Shown: positions 44,033-53,778, counted from the stretch's first letter. The stretch is DNA of 64,000 nt from Acuticoccus sp. I52.16.1 (GCF_022865125.1 NZ_CP094828.1:4209219-4273218), one strand, 5' to 3'. Numbers and translations: made by a program. Notes: a model not told the origin generated them from the sequence alone.

Positions 44033-44977
44033 TCATTCGGCCGCCGCGTCGGTGGCGCGGGGGGCGATCGCGCGGTCCAGGAAGCCGAGCGCGGTGGCGA
44101 TCGCCTCGCGCGTCGCCTCCGGGTTGTAGGCGAGAGGGCTGAACTCGGACCGCTCCTCCTGGTCGAAGCCGTGCGTCGCACCTTGGAAGACGATGCTCTC
44201 CACCGCGTGGCCTTCCTCCTCCAGGTTGCGTGCGACCATCTCGCATTCGTACATCGGGGCGACGATGTCGGCGGTGGCGAGCACGAAGAGGACGGGCGAA
44301 TCGTTCAGCCAATCCCAGAAGCGCGCCGTATTGGCGAGGCCGCACCACGGGTAGACCAGCACCGAGGCGCGCACCCCCTCCAGCAGCGCCGGCCCCGGCT
44401 CCGGCAGGCGGCGCAGGTTGGTGGGCCGCTCGCGCGTGAGGTCGAGCGTCATCAGCTCCATGATGGACCAGCCGCCGTGCGACATGCCGATGAGGGCCAG
44501 CCGCTCGGGGTCGACGAAGGGCAGCGCCACCGCGTCGGCGATCGACACTAGAATGTCGCCCGCACGCTCCGAGCCGGGGAGAAGCTGCCCGGCGCACACC
44601 AGGCGCCAGGTGGCGAAGTCGGTGTAGTGACGCGGGCCGTTGCTGTCGACGACGACGGCGGCCCAGCCGTCCTCGACCAGCGCCTTGGCCCAGCGGTGCA
44701 TGTTGTCCTTGGCGCCGTCGCAGCCATGGTAGAGCAAGGCGGTGGGGAAGGGGCCCGGCCCCTCCGGCTTGGTGACGACGTAGGACGGCTTCAGCAGTGC
44801 GCTCAGCGCCGCCGGGCTGACGCGCTCCGTGAACCACCCCTGCAGGCGCCCGAGCGTGTGGACCGCGAGCGCCGACACCAGCAGCAGGGTCACGAGCGTC
44901 ATGGCGACGAGGACGCGCTGCCAGCGGCGCGCCCGCCGCCAGCGGGCCGCCAGCCCCGTCGCACGCGCCTCACTCAC
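44033..44977 (-). CDS. Membrane-anchored dienelactone hydrolase-like protein
   Basis: A 314-residue alpha/beta hydrolase. A basic start (RWRRARRWQR) and a hydrophobic helix at about 22-42 anchor it in the inner membrane with the hydrolase outside. The fold shows TALLYHGCDGAKDN (oxyanion region), the nucleophile in IGMSHGGWS and a His in GATHGFDQEE, as in dienelactone hydrolases. The substrate is unknown, but carboxylic ester or lactone cleavage fits. GTG start; it overlaps the stop of the upstream gene by eight bases, so both are cotranscribed with the ring-opening genes. Confidence 0.82.
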   Translation of the reverse strand: MSEARATGLAARWRRARRWQRVLVAMTLVTLLLVSALAVHTLGRLQGWFTERVSPAALSALLKPSYVVTKPEGPGPFPTALLYHGCDGAKDNMHRWAKALVEDGWAAVVVDSNGPRHYTDFATWRLVCAGQLLPGSERAGDILVSIADAVALPFVDPERLALIGMSHGGWSIMELMTLDLTRERPTNLRRLPEPGPALLEGVRASVLVYPWCGLANTARFWDWLNDSPVLFVLATADIVAPMYECEMVARNLEEEGHAVESIVFQGATHGFDQEERSEFSPLAYNPEATREAIATALGFLDRAIAPRATDAAAE

Positions 44978-46640
44978 CGAAGCGGGCCTTCAGCCGGGCG
45001 ATCTCCTCGGCGGTGACGTCCGGGTCGGTCAGCGTCACCCAGGCGTCGACGTGCCGCTCGGCGGCGTACTCGTGGCCGAAGCCGCGCGGCACGTTGGTGG
45101 AGACGGCCATGTCCGCCGCGACCTGCAATGCGGTGACGATCGGGTACCAGTTCATGGTGCCGACGACGTCGGGGGCGCGCGGCTCGCGCATCCAGTCCGG
45201 TCGCTGCCACAGGAGCGAGTAATCGAAGAAGACGATCGGGTCGCTGGCGTGCTGGAAATAGAGGATGCGCAGCGGGCCCCAGGGGGCGTCCGGATCGGTC
45301 AGCGAGTCCTGGTTCATGGTGCGGACCAGGCGCCCTCCCTCGAAGCTGGGCAGCCACTCCGGCGATCCGGGTTCGCGGTAGCGGGTGATGTCGGTGTGGA
45401 TGGGGCTGGGGAAGGGCGGGCCGACCCACAGCGCGCCCTGCACCGGGTCGCCGATCACGTCGCGCAGCCGCAGCGAGCGCTCCGAGCTGAGCGCCCCCAG
45501 ACTGAGGCCGTAGAGATAGAGCTTCGGGCGCGCGTCGTGCGGCAGGTCGGTCCAGTAGTCGTAGACGATGCGCATCAGCGCGGTGCCGGCCTCGGCCCCC
45601 GCGTCCGGCTCGAAGATCAGCGCGAAGGGGCTCTGCATGTAGGAATATTGCGCCGCCACCGTCGCGACGTCGCCCTTGTGCAGGTATTCGAGCGTCGCGA
45701 TCGCGCCGGGGTCCATGAAGCCGGTGCCGGTGGGCAGCGCCAGCAGGAGCACGTCCCGTTCGAACCCGCCGACGCGCTTCAGCTCCTCCAGCGCCAGCGT
45801 CGCGCGCTCCTCCGCGTCGTCGCCCGAGCCGAGGCCGACGTAGACGCGGCGGGGCTGCGTCGCCGGGCCGCCCCAGAAAGCCTCGATGTCGCTCTGCCGG
45901 GTGATCCCGTCGACGAAGCGGCGCCCGTCGCGGCCGAGCGTCGTCCACGGCACGAGCGATTGCGTGCTGCCGGTCTGCCACGGCTCGGTCGGCTTCACCT
46001 GGTCGGGCTCCATCAGGCGGTCGAGCGCGGCGTAGGTGGAATCGAGGAAAGCGAAGGCGCCACGCAGCAGCACCCCGTCGACCAGCGCCACCGCGAAGGC
46101 GAACCCCGCCGTCAGGCCGATCACCAGCGCCAGCCGCGGCGGCATCACCCGGCGCGAGCGGTGGGCGACGAAGTGGATCAGGCGGCGCAGCAGGTAGGCG
46201 ACGAGGAAGATCGCCGCCGCCGTGCCGACGGCGACGCCCAGCACCATCTGCGGGTGCGTGCCCTCCACGGGGGGCATCTGCATCAGCTCGCGGATCGCGT
46301 TCTGCCAGTCGGTGGTCTTGTAGAGGGTGAAGCCGACGACGGCGATCCCCAGGAGCGCCGCGGCGATGGCCCAGGGTGTGGAGTGCCGGCGCGAAGGCTC
46401 GAAAAGCTCCAGCCAGCGCCACAGCATGAGAATCGCCACCGCGACGGCGTAGCCGATGGCGAACACCGCGCCGCCGACGAGCCCCTGCATCAGCGCGTCG
46501 CGCGGGACCAGCGAGGGGGTCAGCGAGGCGGCCGCCAGCAGCGAGCCGAGGAGGATGCCGGAGCCCGACAGCACCGGCGGCGGCCATCGCTCCCGGCCCT
46601 GCGCCCGTGGTGTTTCGGTGTCCAGGGGCGCGTCGTTCAT
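44970..46640 (-). CDS. Polytopic alpha/beta hydrolase (Abhydrolase_9 type)
   Basis: A 556-residue protein. The N-terminal third has about five to six membrane helices (from SGSGILLGSLLAAASLTPS through IGLTAGFAFAVALVDG); the C-terminal part is an alpha/beta hydrolase with nucleophile YGLSLGALSS and segments QSLVPWTTLGRDGRRFV and ASDPIVFFDYSLLW. This architecture is the Abhydrolase_9 family with its own N-terminal membrane domain, of unknown substrate, in actinobacteria and proteobacteria. The ATG at 46640 has GGAG six bases upstream. First gene of the minus-strand operon; divergent from another membrane hydrolase. Confidence 0.85.
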   Translation of the reverse strand: MNDAPLDTETPRAQGRERWPPPVLSGSGILLGSLLAAASLTPSLVPRDALMQGLVGGAVFAIGYAVAVAILMLWRWLELFEPSRRHSTPWAIAAALLGIAVVGFTLYKTTDWQNAIRELMQMPPVEGTHPQMVLGVAVGTAAAIFLVAYLLRRLIHFVAHRSRRVMPPRLALVIGLTAGFAFAVALVDGVLLRGAFAFLDSTYAALDRLMEPDQVKPTEPWQTGSTQSLVPWTTLGRDGRRFVDGITRQSDIEAFWGGPATQPRRVYVGLGSGDDAEERATLALEELKRVGGFERDVLLLALPTGTGFMDPGAIATLEYLHKGDVATVAAQYSYMQSPFALIFEPDAGAEAGTALMRIVYDYWTDLPHDARPKLYLYGLSLGALSSERSLRLRDVIGDPVQGALWVGPPFPSPIHTDITRYREPGSPEWLPSFEGGRLVRTMNQDSLTDPDAPWGPLRILYFQHASDPIVFFDYSLLWQRPDWMREPRAPDVVGTMNWYPIVTALQVAADMAVSTNVPRGFGHEYAAERHVDAWVTLTDPDVTAEEIARLKARFGE

Positions 46641-46846
46641 GGATCGCTCCGGTCTTGCGTTGTCGGTCCGGCTGACGGGGATGTGGGCCGAGCCGCCGAT
46701 GGGGTAGGCCGGCCCGCGGCGATGACGCATACTGCCGATCGTCCGGCGCGTCACGCGATCCCGCCTGCCGCACGCCGCCCACCCCCAAAAAGCCGCAACC
46801 CGGCCGGCCCGCCCAGAGCCGCCTGAAAGAGATTTGATCCCCGCCC

Positions 46847-47977
46847 ATGACCGAACTGATGGAATGGATTGGCCCGTTGACGGTCGAACAGCGCATTGTG
46901 ATGGGCATCGCCGCGGTGGTCGCCGTCTTTGCGGTCGCGGTGCTGCTGGTCAGCTTGCTGATCGGCTGGCGCAAGGCGCTGGCGGTCTGCGTCGCGGCGG
47001 TCGGCATCGCGGTCGCGGGTCTGTTCGTGATCCCCGTGGGGACCGACGAGCTGACCTCCCACCCGGCGCCTGCGGCGGACTATGCGGCCGGGATGGAGAT
47101 CTTCCAGAAGAAGCTCCTCGCCTCGCCCGAGCCGCTCAACCCGTTGTGCGAGCCCTACGTCCTGACGCACGGCGCGAAGGTCGCACGGGTGGTGGTGCTG
47201 GTCCACGGCGTGTCGAGCTGCCCGCGCGCCTACGTCGACTTCGCGCCCGAGCTGTTCGATGCCGGGGCCAACGTGATCGTCGTGCGCATGCCTCAGAACG
47301 GCTATGCCGACCGCGCGAGCGACGCGCTCGGTCGCATCACCGCCGAAGAGCTGGCCGAGTTCGGCGACACCATCGTCGACGCCGCCGTCGGGCTGGGGGA
47401 CGAGGTGATCGTCGCCGGCATCTCCGCCGGCGGGACCATCACCGGCTGGGTCGCGCAGAACCGCGCCGACGTCGACCGCGCCGTGTTGATGGCGCCCTTC
47501 TTCGGCCTCGGCGGCACCAACCGGTGGACCAACGAGGCGGCGATGCGGGCGATGCTGGTCGCGCCCGACTTCACCATCTGGAAGGACCCCGCCCAGCGCG
47601 AGAACTTCACCGGCGGCATGGCCCACGCCTACGTGCGCCAGTCGACCCGCGGGACGGGACAGATCATGCGCCTGGGTGCCGCGGTGAAGCGTCAGGCCGC
47701 CGAGACGGCACCGGCGGCGGGCGACATCGTCGTCATCACCAACGCGGCCGACACCGCCGTCTCCAACGCGGTGACCGACAGCGTGGTCGCCGCGTGGGTG
47801 GCGGACGGCGCGAACGTCACGACCTACACCTTCCCCGCGCGCTACGGCCTCGGTCACGAGCTGGTCGACCCGGAGGAGCCCGGCGCCGACCCCGCGCTGA
47901 CCTACCCCGTCATCCTGCAGCTGATCGACGATCCGGCGGGCTTCGACCCGTCGACGGTGGGACGCGCCGCCGACTGA
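46847..47977 (+). CDS. Membrane-anchored alpha/beta hydrolase
   Basis: A 376-residue protein with two membrane helices (about 15-40 and 43-62) followed by an outside alpha/beta hydrolase domain: VVLVHGVSSCPRAY, the nucleophile in AGISAGGTITGWV, acid side candidates near NAADTAVS and the His in GLGHELVDPEEP. It is the third membrane-linked hydrolase in 4 kb, divergent from the other two across a 206-base gap. No substrate can be named. ATG start, standard length for a single-domain esterase with anchor. Confidence 0.83.
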   Translation: MTELMEWIGPLTVEQRIVMGIAAVVAVFAVAVLLVSLLIGWRKALAVCVAAVGIAVAGLFVIPVGTDELTSHPAPAADYAAGMEIFQKKLLASPEPLNPLCEPYVLTHGAKVARVVVLVHGVSSCPRAYVDFAPELFDAGANVIVVRMPQNGYADRASDALGRITAEELAEFGDTIVDAAVGLGDEVIVAGISAGGTITGWVAQNRADVDRAVLMAPFFGLGGTNRWTNEAAMRAMLVAPDFTIWKDPAQRENFTGGMAHAYVRQSTRGTGQIMRLGAAVKRQAAETAPAAGDIVVITNAADTAVSNAVTDSVVAAWVADGANVTTYTFPARYGLGHELVDPEEPGADPALTYPVILQLIDDPAGFDPSTVGRAAD

Positions 47978-48010
47978 CGCACGCCGGGCCCACCGCCGCC
48001 GCGGTCCCGA

Positions 48011-48082
48011 TCAGGTCAGTACGATGATCAGGACGATGATCAGCGCGGCGGCGGTGATGAGGGAAATGTGCGGCAGGCGCAT
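48011..48082 (-). CDS. Very small single-helix membrane peptide
   Basis: A 23-codon frame on the minus strand: ATG at 48080-48082, stop TGA at 48011-48013. The product starts MRLPHISLITAAALI and ends IVLIIVLT, that is, a short polar start and one hydrophobic helix. GGAG lies about ten bases upstream of the ATG. It occupies an otherwise empty gap between the hydrolase and typA. Bacterial membrane peptides of this size are known but poorly catalogued. The call rests on composition and position only. Confidence 0.45.
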   Translation of the reverse strand: MRLPHISLITAAALIIVLIIVLT

Positions 48083-48249
48083 GGCAGTGTTCTCCGGTTC
48101 GGGGAGCAAACACCCCTGCTTGCGCTGGCGTTCCGGCCATCACGCACCACTTATAGGCGACGACAGCGCTGGCATGCGCGTTTAGGGGCTGGTTTTCGGC
48201 GCCGGACCGTGGCAGTCAGCGCCCTCACGCCCCCAACATCGGCCGCTTC

Positions 48250-50100
48250 ATGACCACAGCTCCCCGCGCGCTGCGCAACGTCGCGATTATCGCGCACGTC
48301 GACCACGGCAAGACGACACTCATTGACGTGCTGCTCCGTCAATCCGGCGCCTTCCGCGAGAACCAGAAGGTGGCCGAGCGCGTCATGGACTCCAACGCGC
48401 TGGAGATGGAGCGCGGCATCACCATCCTGGCGAAGGTGACGTCGATCGAGTGGGAGAGCGCGGCGACCCCGCCGACCCGCATCAACATCGTCGACACCCC
48501 CGGCCACGCCGACTTCGGCGGCGAGGTGGAGCGCATCCTCAACATGGTGGACGGCGCGGTCATCCTCGTCGACGCCGCCGAGGGGCCGATGCCGCAGACC
48601 AAGTTCGTGCTCGGCAAGGCGTTGCGCATGGGCCTGCGCCCCATCGTGGCGATCAACAAGATCGACAAGCCGGAAGAGCGGCACGAGGAAGTGGTCGACA
48701 TGGTGTTCGACCTGTTCGACGCGCTGGGGGCGGACGACCAGCAGCTCGACTTCCCGATCGTCTACGGCTCGGCCAAGAACGGTTGGATGAGCCTGGACCC
48801 GAAGCAGGCCGGCGAGCCGAGCATGGGGCCGCTGCTCGACCTCATCGTCAAGCACGTGCCCGAGCCGCGCGTCGAGCCGGGGCCCTTCCGCATGCTGGCC
48901 ACCACCATCGAGGCGGACAACTTCCTCGGCCGCATCCTCACCGGGCGCATCACCTCCGGCACCATCAAGCCGAACCAGACCGTCAAGGTCCTGGGTCGCG
49001 ACGGCAGCATCGTCGAGACCGGGCGCGTGTCCAAGGTGCTGGCCTTCCGCGGCATCGAGCGTCAGCCCATCGAAGAGGGCCGCGCCGGTGACATCGTCGC
49101 CATCTCCGGCCTCCTGAAGGGCACCGTCGCCGACACGCTGGTCGACCCCTCGGTGACCCGGTCGATCCCGGCCGAGCCGATCGATCCGCCGACGCTCGCG
49201 ATGACTTTCCGCGTCAACGACAGCCCGCTCGCCGGCACCGAGGGCGACAAGGTGCAGTCGCGCGTCATCCGCAACCGGCTGACGTCGGAGGCGGAGGGCA
49301 ACGTGGCGCTGCGCGTGACCGACACCGAGGGCGGCGAGGCCTTCGTGGTCGCCGGCCGCGGCGAGCTGCAGCTCGGCATCCTGATCGAGACGATGCGCCG
49401 CGAGGGCTTCGAGATCGGCGTCTCGCGTCCGCAGGTGGTGATGCAGAAGGCGGCCGACGGCACCACGCTGGAGCCCATCGAAGAGGTGACGATCGACGTC
49501 GACGACGAGCACTCCGGCACCGTCATCCAGAAGCTCTCCGAGCGGAAGGCCGACCTCGTCGAGATGAACCCGTCGGGCGCCGGGCGCACGCGCATCATCA
49601 TGCACGCCCCCACGCGCGGCCTCATCGGCTACCAGGGCGAGCTGCTGTCGGACACGCGCGGTACCGGCATCCTCAACCGCGTGTTCCACGAGTACGTACC
49701 GCACAAGGGCGCGATCCCGACCCGCCACACCGGCGTCCTCATCTCCAACGGTGACGGCGACGCGGCGGCCTACGCGATGTTCAACCTGGAAGACCGCGGC
49801 CCGATGTTCATCGATCCGGGCATCAAGGTCTACCGCGGCATGATCATCGGCGAGCACACGCGGGGCAACGACCTCGAGGTGAACGTGATCAAGGGCAAGC
49901 AGCTGACCAACGTGCGGGCGTCCGGCAAGGACGACGCGGTGAAGCTGACCCCGCCGATCCGCATGAGCCTGGAGCGTGCGCTCAGCTACATCAACGACTT
50001 CGAGCTGGTCGAAGTGACGCCGAAGAACATCCGCCTGCGCAAGGTCCACCTCGACCCGAACGACCGCAAGAAGGCCGAGCGGGCCGCAGAGACGGCGTAA
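48250..50100 (+). CDS. typA: Ribosome-associated GTPase TypA/BipA
   Basis: A 616-residue translational GTPase related to EF-G. G motifs are [10 protein letters not shown], the switch region [31 protein letters not shown] and a G5 region in YGSAKNGW. Domains II, III and V follow, and the C-terminal domain contains [24 protein letters not shown] and the RNA-binding tail. It assists ribosome assembly and stress adaptation, notably in the cold. It is transcribed on its own or with the downstream dehydrogenase (15-base gap). Confidence 0.97.
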   Translation: MTTAPRALRNVAIIAHVDHGKTTLIDVLLRQSGAFRENQKVAERVMDSNALEMERGITILAKVTSIEWESAATPPTRINIVDTPGHADFGGEVERILNMVDGAVILVDAAEGPMPQTKFVLGKALRMGLRPIVAINKIDKPEERHEEVVDMVFDLFDALGADDQQLDFPIVYGSAKNGWMSLDPKQAGEPSMGPLLDLIVKHVPEPRVEPGPFRMLATTIEADNFLGRILTGRITSGTIKPNQTVKVLGRDGSIVETGRVSKVLAFRGIERQPIEEGRAGDIVAISGLLKGTVADTLVDPSVTRSIPAEPIDPPTLAMTFRVNDSPLAGTEGDKVQSRVIRNRLTSEAEGNVALRVTDTEGGEAFVVAGRGELQLGILIETMRREGFEIGVSRPQVVMQKAADGTTLEPIEEVTIDVDDEHSGTVIQKLSERKADLVEMNPSGAGRTRIIMHAPTRGLIGYQGELLSDTRGTGILNRVFHEYVPHKGAIPTRHTGVLISNGDGDAAAYAMFNLEDRGPMFIDPGIKVYRGMIIGEHTRGNDLEVNVIKGKQLTNVRASGKDDAVKLTPPIRMSLERALSYINDFELVEVTPKNIRLRKVHLDPNDRKKAERAAETA

Positions 50101-50115
50101 CGGACCGGATCGGCC

Positions 50116-50931
50116 GTGAGCGCAGCACCGATCCGGCTCGCCGTCGCCAGCCTCGGCGCCATCGGCATGGCGGTGGTCGAGGCGGTCCAATCCGGCCGCC
50201 TGCCGGGGTTCGAGATCGCGGCCGTCTCCGCGCGCGACCTCGAGGCGGCGCGGGCGCGCCTCGCTCCCGTCGCGTCGGATGTGCCGGTGGTGCCGATCGC
50301 GGCGCTGGAGCCCCTGGCCGACATTGTCGTCGAGTGTGCGCCGGCCGCCCTGTTCGGCGAGATCGTCGGCCCCTTCGTCGCCGGCGGCAAGCGCGCGGTG
50401 GTCCTGTCCGTCGGCGCGCTCCTCACTCATGACGATCTCGTCGCCACCGCCGCGCGCACCGGGGGGCAGATCATCGCCCCGTCCGGCGCACTCCTGGCGC
50501 TCGACGCGGTGACCGCCGCCGCCGAGGGCGAGATCCGCTCCATCACCATGGTGACGCGCAAGCCGGTGAGCGGCCTCCTCGGCGCGCCCTACCTCGCCGA
50601 ACACGGGATCGACATCGCCGGCGCGACCCGGCCGGTGCGCGTCTTCGCCGGCAGCGCGCGCGAGGCGGCGCGGGGCTTCCCCGCCAACCTCAACGTCGGC
50701 GCCGCGCTGGCGCTGGCCGGCATCGGGCCGGACCGCACGACGATCGAGATCTGGGCCGACCCGGCGCTGACGCGCAACACCCATCGCATCGAAGTGGACG
50801 CCGACTCGGCGAGCTTCTCGATGGCGATCGAGAACATCCCCTCGGACAATCCGAAGACCGGGCGCATCACCGCGCTCTCGGTGCTGGCGGCACTGCGCAA
50901 GATGACCGCGCCGCTGCGTATCGGCACCTGA
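50116..50931 (+). CDS. nadX: L-aspartate dehydrogenase (NadX-like)
   Basis: A 271-residue dehydrogenase. The N-terminal Rossmann domain starts LAVASLGAIGMAVVEAV, and the catalytic region includes FPANLNVGAALALAGIG, NTHRIEV with the catalytic His and NIPSDNPKTGRITALSVLA. These are family features of aspartate dehydrogenase, which makes iminoaspartate for NAD synthesis or degrades aspartate. No nadA or nadC is adjacent, so a catabolic role is possible. The GTG start is 15 bases after typA. It converges on the LysR gene at 12 bases. Confidence 0.85.
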   Translation: MSAAPIRLAVASLGAIGMAVVEAVQSGRLPGFEIAAVSARDLEAARARLAPVASDVPVVPIAALEPLADIVVECAPAALFGEIVGPFVAGGKRAVVLSVGALLTHDDLVATAARTGGQIIAPSGALLALDAVTAAAEGEIRSITMVTRKPVSGLLGAPYLAEHGIDIAGATRPVRVFAGSAREAARGFPANLNVGAALALAGIGPDRTTIEIWADPALTRNTHRIEVDADSASFSMAIENIPSDNPKTGRITALSVLAALRKMTAPLRIGT

Positions 50932-50943
50932 TACCGCCCGCCG

Positions 50944-51852
50944 TCAGACCGGCGCGAACCGCTGCGACAGCGATTGGCGGATGCGGTCGACGAATCGCGC
51001 CGCCGCGACCGACAGCGTCCGCCCCTTGAGCTGGCGCAGCGTCAGCATGCCCGGCGTCAGGTCCCGCTCGGCGATGGGGACGGCGACGATCGGCCCGTCC
51101 GCTTCGGGCGGCGGCGCGCCGATGGGGATCTGGATCGCCACCGCGTCCGTGCAGGCGACGTGCGCCTTCAGATACTCGAACGAATTGCTCTCCAGGTAGG
51201 CCGGCACGGCGAGCCCCTTGCGCGCCATCGAGCGGTCGAACAAGCGCCGCCCCTCGAAGCTGCGGTGGGGGAGGGCGAGCGGGTAGTCCAGCACCTCGCG
51301 CAGCCGCACCTCGGCCCGTCCCGCCAGCGGGTGGCCCCGTGCGACGATGGCGGCGATGTCCTGCCGGACGGCGGCGATGGTGTCGATCGTCGGCAGGTCG
51401 TCGACCCCGTAGACGATGGCGAGGTCGACCGAGAAGTCCTCCACCGCGCTGGTCGCCGCGATGTGGTCCAGCACGCGCACGTCGAACGTCACCTGCGGGT
51501 AGAGCGTTCGGTAGGCGGCGATCTCGGCCGGCAGGAAGTAGGGCGCCAGCGCCTGACTGCAGGCGATCGCCACATGGCCGCGCCGCACGCCGGCGAGATC
51601 GGCGAGGCGCGAGCGCAGCCGCTCCGTCCCGGCGAACTCCTCGCGGATGTGGTGCAGCACCAATTCGCCCGCCGCGTTCAGCCGCACACCGGTCGCCAGC
51701 CGCTCGAAGATCGGCTGGCCCAGCTCGTCCTCGAATGCGGCGACGCGGCGCTGCACCGCGGACGGGGTCAGCGCCAAGGTCTCCGCCGCGCGGCGGATGG
51801 AGCCGGTCCGCGCGACCGCGTCGACGACGCGGTAGGTGGTGAGGTGGCGCAT
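50944..51852 (-). CDS. LysR-family transcriptional regulator
   Basis: A 302-residue regulator. The winged helix-turn-helix is at about 5-62 (VVDAVARTGSIRRAAETLALTPSAVQRRVAAFEDELG); residues 90-300 form the effector-binding domain. It is divergent, across 75 bases, from the RutB-like hydrolase gene. A dyad with T-N11-A geometry lies in that gap at 51865-51883. It therefore probably controls the catabolic operon 51928-59804 in response to the substrate or an intermediate. Confidence 0.93.
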   Translation of the reverse strand: MRHLTTYRVVDAVARTGSIRRAAETLALTPSAVQRRVAAFEDELGQPIFERLATGVRLNAAGELVLHHIREEFAGTERLRSRLADLAGVRRGHVAIACSQALAPYFLPAEIAAYRTLYPQVTFDVRVLDHIAATSAVEDFSVDLAIVYGVDDLPTIDTIAAVRQDIAAIVARGHPLAGRAEVRLREVLDYPLALPHRSFEGRRLFDRSMARKGLAVPAYLESNSFEYLKAHVACTDAVAIQIPIGAPPPEADGPIVAVPIAERDLTPGMLTLRQLKGRTLSVAAARFVDRIRQSLSQRFAPV

Positions 51853-51864
51853 CGGGTCCCATAG

Positions 51865-51883
51865 CGTTGCGTTTTTCTCAACG
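51865..51883. promoter_or_regulatory. Probable LysR operator
   Basis: CGTTG-N9-CAACG is a perfect dyad that contains a T-N11-A core. It lies in the 75-base divergent space, 13 bases from the LysR start and 45 bases from the hydrolase start, the normal place for an autoregulating LysR site. Confidence 0.55.
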
Positions 51884-51923
51884 GACTGGCGAAATCATAG
51901 CACACGACAGCAACGCTGGCGCA

Positions 51924-51945
51924 GTCCATGGTCCGCACCATGGAC
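51924..51945. promoter_or_regulatory. Inverted repeat over the start codons of the RutB-like gene
   Basis: GTCCATGG-TCCGCA-CCATGGAC is a perfect 8-6-8 inverted repeat. Its arms contain the two candidate ATG starts (51928 and 51940). In RNA it would hide both in a hairpin, so it could limit translation, or it may be a second operator half. Confidence 0.4.
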
Positions 51946-52713
51946 GCACCCCGCCCCCGCCCGCACTGGAGCCGCGACCGCTGGACCGCCGAGGGCGCCG
52001 TCACGCGGCTGACGCGTGAGCGGCCGGCGCCGCGCCCGGTGCGGTTCGCGGCACGCCCCGGCCCGGTCGAGATCGACCTGACTCGCACCGCGCTCCTCAT
52101 CGTCGACATGCAAAACGACTTCCTCCACCCCGAGGGTTGGTTCGCGGCCGCGCGCGGGGTGGACGTGTCGGGCCTCGCCGCGCCGATCGGCGCCGTCAAT
52201 GCGCTGGCGGCGGGCCTTCGCGCGGCGGACGTGCCGGTGATCCACCTCAATTGGGGCGTGCGGGCGGACGTCGCCAACTTGCCGCCGACCGCGCTCGACA
52301 AGGCGAGCGGTTGCGGCGCCGGGCCGGCCTATGGCGACGCCGGGCGCAACGGACCGGTGCTCGTCGCCGGAACGTGGGGCGCCGCCACCGTCGACGCGAT
52401 CGCCGCCGCGCCGCAGGACATCCACGTCGCCAAGCACCGCCTCTCCGGTTTTCGTGACAACGAACTCGCCGCGATCCTGCGCCGGCTCGACGTGACGACC
52501 GTGCTCTACGCCGGTGTCAACACCGACCGGTGCGTTTTCGCCACCCTCATGGACGGCGCCTTCGAAGGCTTCGACCCGATCCTCGTCACCGACGCCGCGG
52601 CCACCGTCGCGGACCCCGCGGTGGAGGGCGCCGTCCTCACCCTCGTCGAACAGCTCTACGGCTTCACCGCCCGGAGCGATGCGATCCTCTCCGCACTTAC
52701 CGCCGCCTCATAG
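51928..52713 (+). CDS. RutB/biuret-hydrolase-like cysteine hydrolase (isochorismatase fold)
   Basis: A 261-residue amidohydrolase. The catalytic set of this fold is visible: Asp in LLIVDMQNDFLHPEG, Lys in VAKHRLSGF and Cys in LYAGVNTDRCVFATLMDG. The N-terminal 40 residues and segments GTWGAATVD, KHRLSGFRDNELAAIL and VTDAAATVADP are close to ureidoacrylate hydrolase RutB, and biuret and ureidomalonate-like substrates are cleaved by relatives. It may release carbamate from an opened ring. ATG at 51928 or 51940; neither has a strong ribosome site. First gene of the LysR-controlled cluster. Confidence 0.82.
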   Translation: MVRTMDAPRPRPHWSRDRWTAEGAVTRLTRERPAPRPVRFAARPGPVEIDLTRTALLIVDMQNDFLHPEGWFAAARGVDVSGLAAPIGAVNALAAGLRAADVPVIHLNWGVRADVANLPPTALDKASGCGAGPAYGDAGRNGPVLVAGTWGAATVDAIAAAPQDIHVAKHRLSGFRDNELAAILRRLDVTTVLYAGVNTDRCVFATLMDGAFEGFDPILVTDAAATVADPAVEGAVLTLVEQLYGFTARSDAILSALTAAS

Positions 52714-52728
52714 AAGGACGAAGGCCCC

Positions 52729-53775
52729 ATGCGCATCACCCGTCGCAACCTCCTCAAGACGTCCGCGGCCGCAGGGCTCGTGGGCGCCGCCGGCTTCCCC
52801 GCCGGCCTCTCCGCCCAGGAGCAAACCAAGCTCTCCATGATCCTCAACTGGCGCTACCAGGGCCCGCAGGCGTGGTTCTTCCTCGCCCAGGACAAGGGCT
52901 ACTTCGAAGAATACGGCCTCGAGATCCAGATGGATCAGGGCAACGGCTCGGGCGCGGCCGTCGGCGCCGTGGCGTCCGGCTCGTACGACACCGGCTTCGG
53001 CGACGTGAACGCGCTCATCCAGCTCGCCGCGGAGAAGCCGGAGGAGGCGCCGATCTGCGTCTACCAGATGTACAACACGCCCCCCTTCACGGTGGCGGTG
53101 CTCGCCTCCAGCGAGATCGAGAGCGCCAAGGACCTCGAGGGCAAGCACCTCGGCGGGGCGGCGAACGACGGCGCGCTGAAGCTGTGGCCCGCCTTCACCC
53201 AGGTCGCCGGGCTCGACACCTCGGGCGTCGAGATCACCAACTTCGCGCCCAACCTGCGCGAGCAGATGCTCAAGTCCGGCCAGGTGGACGGCGTCTTCGG
53301 CTACGTCAACACGATCCGCTTCTCGGCCAAGCTCTCCGGCATGAACCCGGACGAGGAAATCCGCTTCATCTCCTTCGGCGACTACGGGATGGACCTCTAC
53401 TCCAACGGCATCATCGTGCCGAAGAAGCTGACCGAGGAGAACCCGGAGGCCGTGCGCGGCCTGGTGCGCGCCATCAACAAGGGCATCGCCGACACGCTCG
53501 CCGACCTCGACGCCGGGATCGCCGCGGTGGTCGATCGCGAGCCGCTGATCAACGCGGCGATCGAGAAGGAGCGCCTCGTCGCCACGCTCGCCGACGAGAT
53601 GAACCACCCGGAAGTCGCCGAGTTCGGCCTCGGCAACATCGACCCCGAGCGCTTCCAGAAGGCGATCGACATCGTCGTCGAGGCGCGGGGTCTGCCGCGG
53701 ACGCCGGATATTTCGGAAATCTTCACCCCCGACTTCCTGCCGCCGGAAGACGAGCGGATCTACAAGCTGGTCTGA
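52729..53775 (+). CDS. Tat-exported NMT1/THI5-type ABC substrate-binding protein
   Basis: A 348-residue periplasmic binding protein. Twin-arginine signal TRRNLLKTSAAAGLVG at residues 4-19, cut near LSAQE. The mature start LSMILNWRYQGPQAWFFLAQDKGYF is the hallmark of the NMT1/THI5-like group, which binds thiamine pyrimidine, riboflavin, taurine or related rings; LPPEDERIYKLV closes the chain. Its neighbours supply the matching ATPase (54602) and permease (55453), so this is a complete importer, split by an SDR gene. A pyrimidine-like ligand fits the RutB-like neighbour, but is inferred. Confidence 0.87.
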   Translation: MRITRRNLLKTSAAAGLVGAAGFPAGLSAQEQTKLSMILNWRYQGPQAWFFLAQDKGYFEEYGLEIQMDQGNGSGAAVGAVASGSYDTGFGDVNALIQLAAEKPEEAPICVYQMYNTPPFTVAVLASSEIESAKDLEGKHLGGAANDGALKLWPAFTQVAGLDTSGVEITNFAPNLREQMLKSGQVDGVFGYVNTIRFSAKLSGMNPDEEIRFISFGDYGMDLYSNGIIVPKKLTEENPEAVRGLVRAINKGIADTLADLDAGIAAVVDREPLINAAIEKERLVATLADEMNHPEVAEFGLGNIDPERFQKAIDIVVEARGLPRTPDISEIFTPDFLPPEDERIYKLV

Positions 53776-53778
53776 GAC

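Noticed and set aside
48151-50784. Minus-strand open frame of about 877 codons opposite typA and nadX
   Set aside because: typA is unmistakable on the plus strand; the antisense product has no motif.
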